This document shows, in pieces, positions 6,449-9,685 of a stretch of DNA of 9,685 nt (positions within the stretch are counted from its first letter, which is position 1; each line of letters opens with the position of its first letter). The DNA comes from Anaeromyxobacteraceae bacterium. GTDB taxonomy: Bacteria > Myxococcota > Myxococcia > Myxococcales > Anaeromyxobacteraceae. The DNA lies in contig DAIEMM010000220.1 of assembly GCA_027349605.1 (NCBI GenBank), positions 1 to 9,685 of the forward strand, in the 5' to 3' direction. The position numbers were made by a program, and so were the translations under genes. The notes under the pieces were generated by a model. That model saw only the letters and a program-made list of their open reading frames with translations, did not search any database and was not told the DNA's origin.

Positions 6449-7144
6449 GTGGACTACCTCGTCGTCGCCGTGGTCGCCGGGCTCGCGGCGGTGGAGCGAA
6501 AGGGCTTCCTGCAGGCCATGCTCTCCCGCCCGGTGGCGCTCGCGCCCATCGTGGGGCTCGCGCTCGGCGACCTGCCCGGCGGGCTCCTGCTCGGTCCCCC
6601 GCTCGAGCTGCTCTGGCTGGGGGCCGTGAACATGGGGGCGTCGCTGCCGCCCAACGAGGCGCTCGGAGCGGCCGCCATCGCCGCCGCGGCGGTGCTCTCC
6701 GGAAGGGCCCTCGGAACCGGCGTCACGCCGGCCGTGGCGGCGCTCGCCATCCTGCTCGCCGGAACGCTCGCGGCCCTGGGCCGCGCCACCGACCGGGCCA
6801 TCGAGGAGTGGAACGTGCGGCTGGCCACCCGGGCCGAGGTGCTGCTCGATCGCGGCTCGCCGCGGGCCGCGATGCGCGAGAACCTCTACGGGATGGTCCT
6901 GCCCTTCGCCGTGTCGGCCGCACTCGCCCCGGCCGTCGCGGCCGTCGCCGCCTGGGTCATCCCTGCGGTCCTCCGCTCGTTTCCCGCCCTGAACGCGCCG
7001 CTCGGCTGGGGCTGGACCGCCGTCGGGGGCCTCGCCGCGGCCGCCGGGGCGAGGGCCTTCCGCAGCGCCCGGGGCATCGGCCTCTTCGCCGGCGCGGCGG
7101 TGGCCACCTTCGCGGTGGGCTGGCTGGCCGGAGGGGCCCGGTGA
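6449..7144 (+). CDS. PTS mannose/sorbose-class EIIC membrane component
   Basis: EIIC forms the sugar channel together with EIID in the inner membrane. The 231-residue protein is strongly hydrophobic, with several predicted spans (about 2-16, 27-60, 71-110, 146-176, 188-200, 209-226). The conserved segment LLLGPPLELLWLGAVNMGAS (46-65), then LPPNEALG, corresponds to the family's 'GATLELIFLG...GA..PP' sugar-site loop; Glu53 is the conserved Glu of 'LEL'. It is somewhat shorter than typical enteric EIIC (about 260). The GTG at 6449 is chosen because membrane homology starts directly after it; AGGA at 6435-6438 is a rather distant ribosome-binding site. The stop overlaps the EIID start by 4 nt. 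Confidence 0.9.
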   Translation: MDYLVVAVVAGLAAVERKGFLQAMLSRPVALAPIVGLALGDLPGGLLLGPPLELLWLGAVNMGASLPPNEALGAAAIAAAAVLSGRALGTGVTPAVAALAILLAGTLAALGRATDRAIEEWNVRLATRAEVLLDRGSPRAAMRENLYGMVLPFAVSAALAPAVAAVAAWVIPAVLRSFPALNAPLGWGWTAVGGLAAAAGARAFRSARGIGLFAGAAVATFAVGWLAGGAR

Positions 7145-7902
7145 GCATCCCCCCCGTCACCCTGCGCCGCGTCTTCTGGCGATGCCTGTTCCTCCAGGCC
7201 GCCTGGAACCGGCGGGGCATGCAGAACCTGGGCTTCGCCTACGCCATCGACCCGGCGCTGCGCCGCCTCTACGCCGACCCCGGAAAGCGCAACGAGGCGC
7301 TGCGCCGCCACCTCGCCACCTTCAACTGCCACCCGTACACGGCGGCCGCCATCGTCGGCGGTGCCATCCACCACGAGGAGAGGGTGGCGGCCGGGGAGGA
7401 GCCGACCGGCGCGCCCCTCGCCTACAAGCAGGTCCTGCAGGGGCCGCTGGCCGCGGTGGGCGACGGGTTCTTCTGGGCTGGCCTGCGCCCGTTCTTCGGC
7501 GCGCTGGCCGCGGTGGGCACGCTGGTGCTGGGATGGCCGGCCCTGGTCGCGGCGCTGCTCGTCTACAACACCCTGCACCTCTGGCTGCGCTGGAGCCTCT
7601 TCCGCGCCGGCTACCGCACCGGCGACGCGGTGGTGGTGCGCCTCGCCGCGCTGGCCCTGCCCGCCTGGGCGGCGCGCCTGCGCGACGGCGGCGCCGTGCT
7701 CTGCGGCGTGGCGGCCGGGGTCATGGCGCTCGGGGCGGTCGGGCGGCTCGGGATCGGAGCCGGGGCGCTCGCGCTCCTCGCCGCGACGTCGGGGATCGTC
7801 GTCCTCGGGCTGCGGGCCCGGCTCCTGCCCACCGTCTACGCGGCGCTGGGGCTGGGAACGGCCGCCGGCGTGGTGGCGCAGGTCTTCCGGGGAGGAAGGT
7901 AG
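7141..7902 (+). CDS. PTS mannose/sorbose-class EIID membrane component
   Basis: EIID is the second membrane subunit of mannose-class permeases. The 253-residue protein carries the family hallmarks: FWRCLFLQAAWNRRGMQNLG (12-31, compare 'F.RS.FLQaSwNfeRMQ.lG'), RRHLATFNCHPY (55-66), and GPLAAVGDGFFWAGLRP (101-117), with the conserved GDGFFW/GDSlfW site. Hydrophobic stretches follow at about 121-148, 163-178, 185-222 and 230-248. It is slightly short compared with enteric EIID (about 270-290). The GTG at 7141 overlaps the EIIC TGA, and the motif order starts about 11 residues in, so the start is likely right. It lies 3 nt before ptsH, whose ribosome-binding site is inside its 3' end. Confidence 0.92.
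   Translation: MSIPPVTLRRVFWRCLFLQAAWNRRGMQNLGFAYAIDPALRRLYADPGKRNEALRRHLATFNCHPYTAAAIVGGAIHHEERVAAGEEPTGAPLAYKQVLQGPLAAVGDGFFWAGLRPFFGALAAVGTLVLGWPALVAALLVYNTLHLWLRWSLFRAGYRTGDAVVVRLAALALPAWAARLRDGGAVLCGVAAGVMALGAVGRLGIGAGALALLAATSGIVVLGLRARLLPTVYAALGLGTAAGVVAQVFRGGR
7891..7899 (+). promoter_or_regulatory. Strong Shine-Dalgarno of ptsH
   Basis: GGAGGAAGG lies at the very end of the EIID gene, 6 nt before the ptsH ATG. It is the best ribosome-binding site in the PTS operon, consistent with HPr being needed in excess over the membrane components. Confidence 0.7.
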
Positions 7903-7905
7903 GGA

Positions 7906-8178
7906 ATGCAACGGCTGGAGAGGACCTTCACGATCGTGAACTCGCTGGGAATGCACGCGCGACCCGCGGCGATGGTGGTGCAGACCGCCAACCGCTTCCG
8001 CAGCGACGTCCAGTTCGAGAAGGACGGCCTCCAGATCAACGCCAAGAGCATCATGGGCGTGCTCACGCTGGCGGCCGGGAAGGGGTCGTCGGTGGTGGTG
8101 GCCTGCGAGGGGGAGGACGCCGCCGACGCCATGGCGGCGCTGGCGAAGGTCTTCGAGTCGGGCTTCGGGGAGCGCTGA
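7906..8178 (+). CDS. ptsH: Phosphocarrier protein HPr
   Basis: HPr is the small cytoplasmic phosphocarrier between Enzyme I and EIIA. The 90-residue product has the active-site histidine at His17 in SLGMHARPAA (His15 in E. coli numbering). The regulatory serine is Ser48 in NAKSIMGVLTLAA (Ser46 in Gram-positive HPr). Having both sites, together with hprK at the head of the operon, implies dual control by PEP/Enzyme I and by HprK. The start ATG is fixed by the strong ribosome-binding site just upstream. The EIID gene ends 3 nt earlier and ptsI begins 2 nt after the HPr stop. Confidence 0.97.
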   Translation: MQRLERTFTIVNSLGMHARPAAMVVQTANRFRSDVQFEKDGLQINAKSIMGVLTLAAGKGSSVVVACEGEDAADAMAALAKVFESGFGER

Positions 8179-8180
8179 CC

Positions 8181-9685
8181 ATGTCCTCGACCACGCTCCA
8201 GGGTCTCCCGGCCTCGCCCGGCATCGCGGTCGGGCGCTGCTGGACGGTCGACCGCCGCCGGGTGCGGACGCCGCGGCGCAACGTCTCCCCGGGGGAGGTC
8301 GAGGCGGAGCTGGCACGGCTGGAAGCCGCCATCGAGCTCTCCGTTCACCAGCTCGACGGGGTGAAGGCCAAGATGCAGGCCGCCGACGGCGCCGAGCACC
8401 TCGCCATCCTCGAGGTGCACCGCGCCATGCTCCGCGACCCCGCGCTCGTCGACGAGTCCCGGCGGCTGGTGCGCGAGGAGCGGGTCAACGTCGAGTGGGC
8501 GGTGAAGCGGGCCATCCGCAAGATCAAGGGGGCCTTCGACCCCGACGACGAGTTCTTCCGGGAGCGGCGCTCCGACGTCGACTACGTGGGCGAGCGGATC
8601 GTGAAGAACCTGCTCGGCCAGGGGGTGGACGTCGCCGAGACCCCGCCGCCCGGCTCCATCGTGGTGGCCCGCGACCTCTCGCCGGCCGACACCGCGCTGC
8701 TCTTCCACGACCGCAAGGTGGCGGGCCTGGTCACCGACGCGGGAGGCATCACCAGCCACACCGCGATCGTGGCGCGCGCGCTGGAGATCCCGGCGGTGGT
8801 CGGCACCGGGAAGGCCACCGCCACGGCCGAGCGGGGAGACTGGGTCGTCGTCGACGGGAGCCGCGGCGTGGTGGTGGTGAACCCGTCCGCCGGGGAGCGG
8901 GCGGACTACGAGGCGGCCCGCGTCCGGCAGATGGAGCGGGAGGCCGAGCTGGCCCGCCTGAAGGACCTCCCGGCCGAGACCCTCGACGGCGTCCGCCTCC
9001 GGATGGTCGGCAACATCGAGTTCGGCGAGGAGGTGCCCGGGCTCCTCTCCCACGGTGGCGAGGGAATCGGGCTCTACCGCACCGAGTTCCTCTTCATGGG
9101 ACGCGAGGAACTCCCCACCGAGGAGGACCACTACCGCGACTACCGCGACATCCTGGAGGCCATGGGCGGCCGTCCGGTGACGGTGCGCACCTTCGACCTG
9201 GGAGGGGACAAGCTCCCCTCGGGCCAGAAGGACCACTCGGAGAACCCGGCGCTGGGGCTGCGGGCGGTGCGCTACTGCCTTCGCCACCCCGACGTGTTCC
9301 ACGCCCAGCTGCGCGCCGCGGTGCGGGCCGCCGCGCACGGGAACCTGCGCCTCATGTTCCCCATGGTGAGCGGGGTGGCCGAGGTGCGCGCCGCCAAGTG
9401 GATGCTCGCCGAGGCCTTCGAGGAGGTGGTGGCCCAGGGCCTCGAGGCCCGCATGCCCCCGGTGGGGATCATGGTCGAGCTGCCCAGCGCCGCGATGGTG
9501 GCCGACCGGCTGGCCCAGGAGGTGGACTTCCTCTCCATCGGCACGAACGACCTGATCCAGTACCTCATCGGCGTGGACCGCCAGAACAAGGACGTGGCCT
9601 ACCTCTACAAGCCGCTCCACCTCTCGGTGCTCCGCATGCTGAAGAACGTCTGCGACGCCGGGCGGGCCGCCGGCATCCCGGTCTC
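8181..9685 (+). CDS. ptsI: PTS Enzyme I (PEP-protein phosphotransferase), partial (3' end outside window)
   Basis: Enzyme I takes phosphate from phosphoenolpyruvate on a histidine and passes it to HPr, starting the PTS cascade. The window holds 501 complete codons. Residues 1-9 lead into GLPASPGIAVG, the usual EI N terminus without a GAF domain, so this is EI proper rather than EI-Ntr. An HPr-binding helical region follows. The phospho-histidine is His193 in GGITSHTAIVARALEIPAVV (188-207). The PEP-binding barrel shows GIGLYRTEFLFM with Arg300, VRTFDLGGDK with Arg336, GIMVELPSAAM with Glu433, and SIGTNDLIQY with Asn456-Asp457. About the last 70 residues, with the catalytic cysteine, lie beyond the edge. 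ATG 8181 starts 2 nt after the ptsH stop, implying coupled expression. Confidence 0.97.
   Translation, partial: MSSTTLQGLPASPGIAVGRCWTVDRRRVRTPRRNVSPGEVEAELARLEAAIELSVHQLDGVKAKMQAADGAEHLAILEVHRAMLRDPALVDESRRLVREERVNVEWAVKRAIRKIKGAFDPDDEFFRERRSDVDYVGERIVKNLLGQGVDVAETPPPGSIVVARDLSPADTALLFHDRKVAGLVTDAGGITSHTAIVARALEIPAVVGTGKATATAERGDWVVVDGSRGVVVVNPSAGERADYEAARVRQMEREAELARLKDLPAETLDGVRLRMVGNIEFGEEVPGLLSHGGEGIGLYRTEFLFMGREELPTEEDHYRDYRDILEAMGGRPVTVRTFDLGGDKLPSGQKDHSENPALGLRAVRYCLRHPDVFHAQLRAAVRAAAHGNLRLMFPMVSGVAEVRAAKWMLAEAFEEVVAQGLEARMPPVGIMVELPSAAMVADRLAQEVDFLSIGTNDLIQYLIGVDRQNKDVAYLYKPLHLSVLRMLKNVCDAGRAAGIPV

Noticed and set aside
7836..9620. A 594-codon open frame on the minus strand opposite ptsH/ptsI
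   Set aside because: The product is rich in His, Asp, Gly and Val with no domain, while the plus strand encodes unmistakable HPr and Enzyme I.

Overview
The window is very GC-rich bacterial DNA, densely packed with genes and with strong G/C bias at third codon positions. It looks like a deltaproteobacterium or myxobacterium of the Anaeromyxobacter type. That assignment is inferred from composition and from gene content: HPr kinase, RapZ, a mannose-class PTS, HPr and Enzyme I sit in a single run. No 16S rRNA or other taxonomic marker is present.

Left part (1-1679). A TetR-family regulator, cut by the left edge, reads leftward from 290. A Y-family DNA polymerase IV (dinB) reads rightward from a GTG at 435. 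The 144 bp between them is an A/T-rich island with a near-perfect CRP/FNR-type palindrome and an overlapping second inverted repeat.

Middle part (1676-3486, all minus strand). In transcription order this holds a DHH/DHHA1 phosphoesterase, a stand-alone response-regulator receiver domain overlapping it by 4 nt, and a four-helix membrane protein of the 'cytochrome b-like' type. The receiver ORF stops at an amber codon. Beyond that codon the same frame continues for 16 codons that read as the missing last helix of the fold, so the gene appears interrupted by one nonsense codon. The membrane protein gene and dinB converge and share their stop-codon bases.

Right part (3634-9685, all plus strand). 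This is a compact PTS operon: hprK, rapZ, EIIA, EIIB, EIIC, EIID, ptsH (HPr) and ptsI (Enzyme I, cut by the right edge). Four-base start/stop overlaps or very short gaps link nearly all genes, which points to co-transcription and translational coupling. The logical circuit is complete. Enzyme I passes phosphate from PEP to HPr His17, then to EIIA His9 and EIIB His13, and EIIC/EIID would carry the sugar. HprK can phosphorylate HPr on Ser48. RapZ is a nucleotide-binding regulator often placed next to hprK or PTS genes. The transported sugar cannot be read from the sequence.

The most notable observations are the amber-interrupted receiver gene, the FNR-like palindrome between the TetR gene and dinB, candidate leaderless promoters driving the divergent DHH and hprK genes, and a Gly/Pro-rich EIIA tail ending exactly where fused ManX-type proteins carry their IIA-IIB linker. 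No clearly novel system was found. No tRNA, rRNA, CRISPR array, insertion sequence or clear rho-independent terminator was seen.
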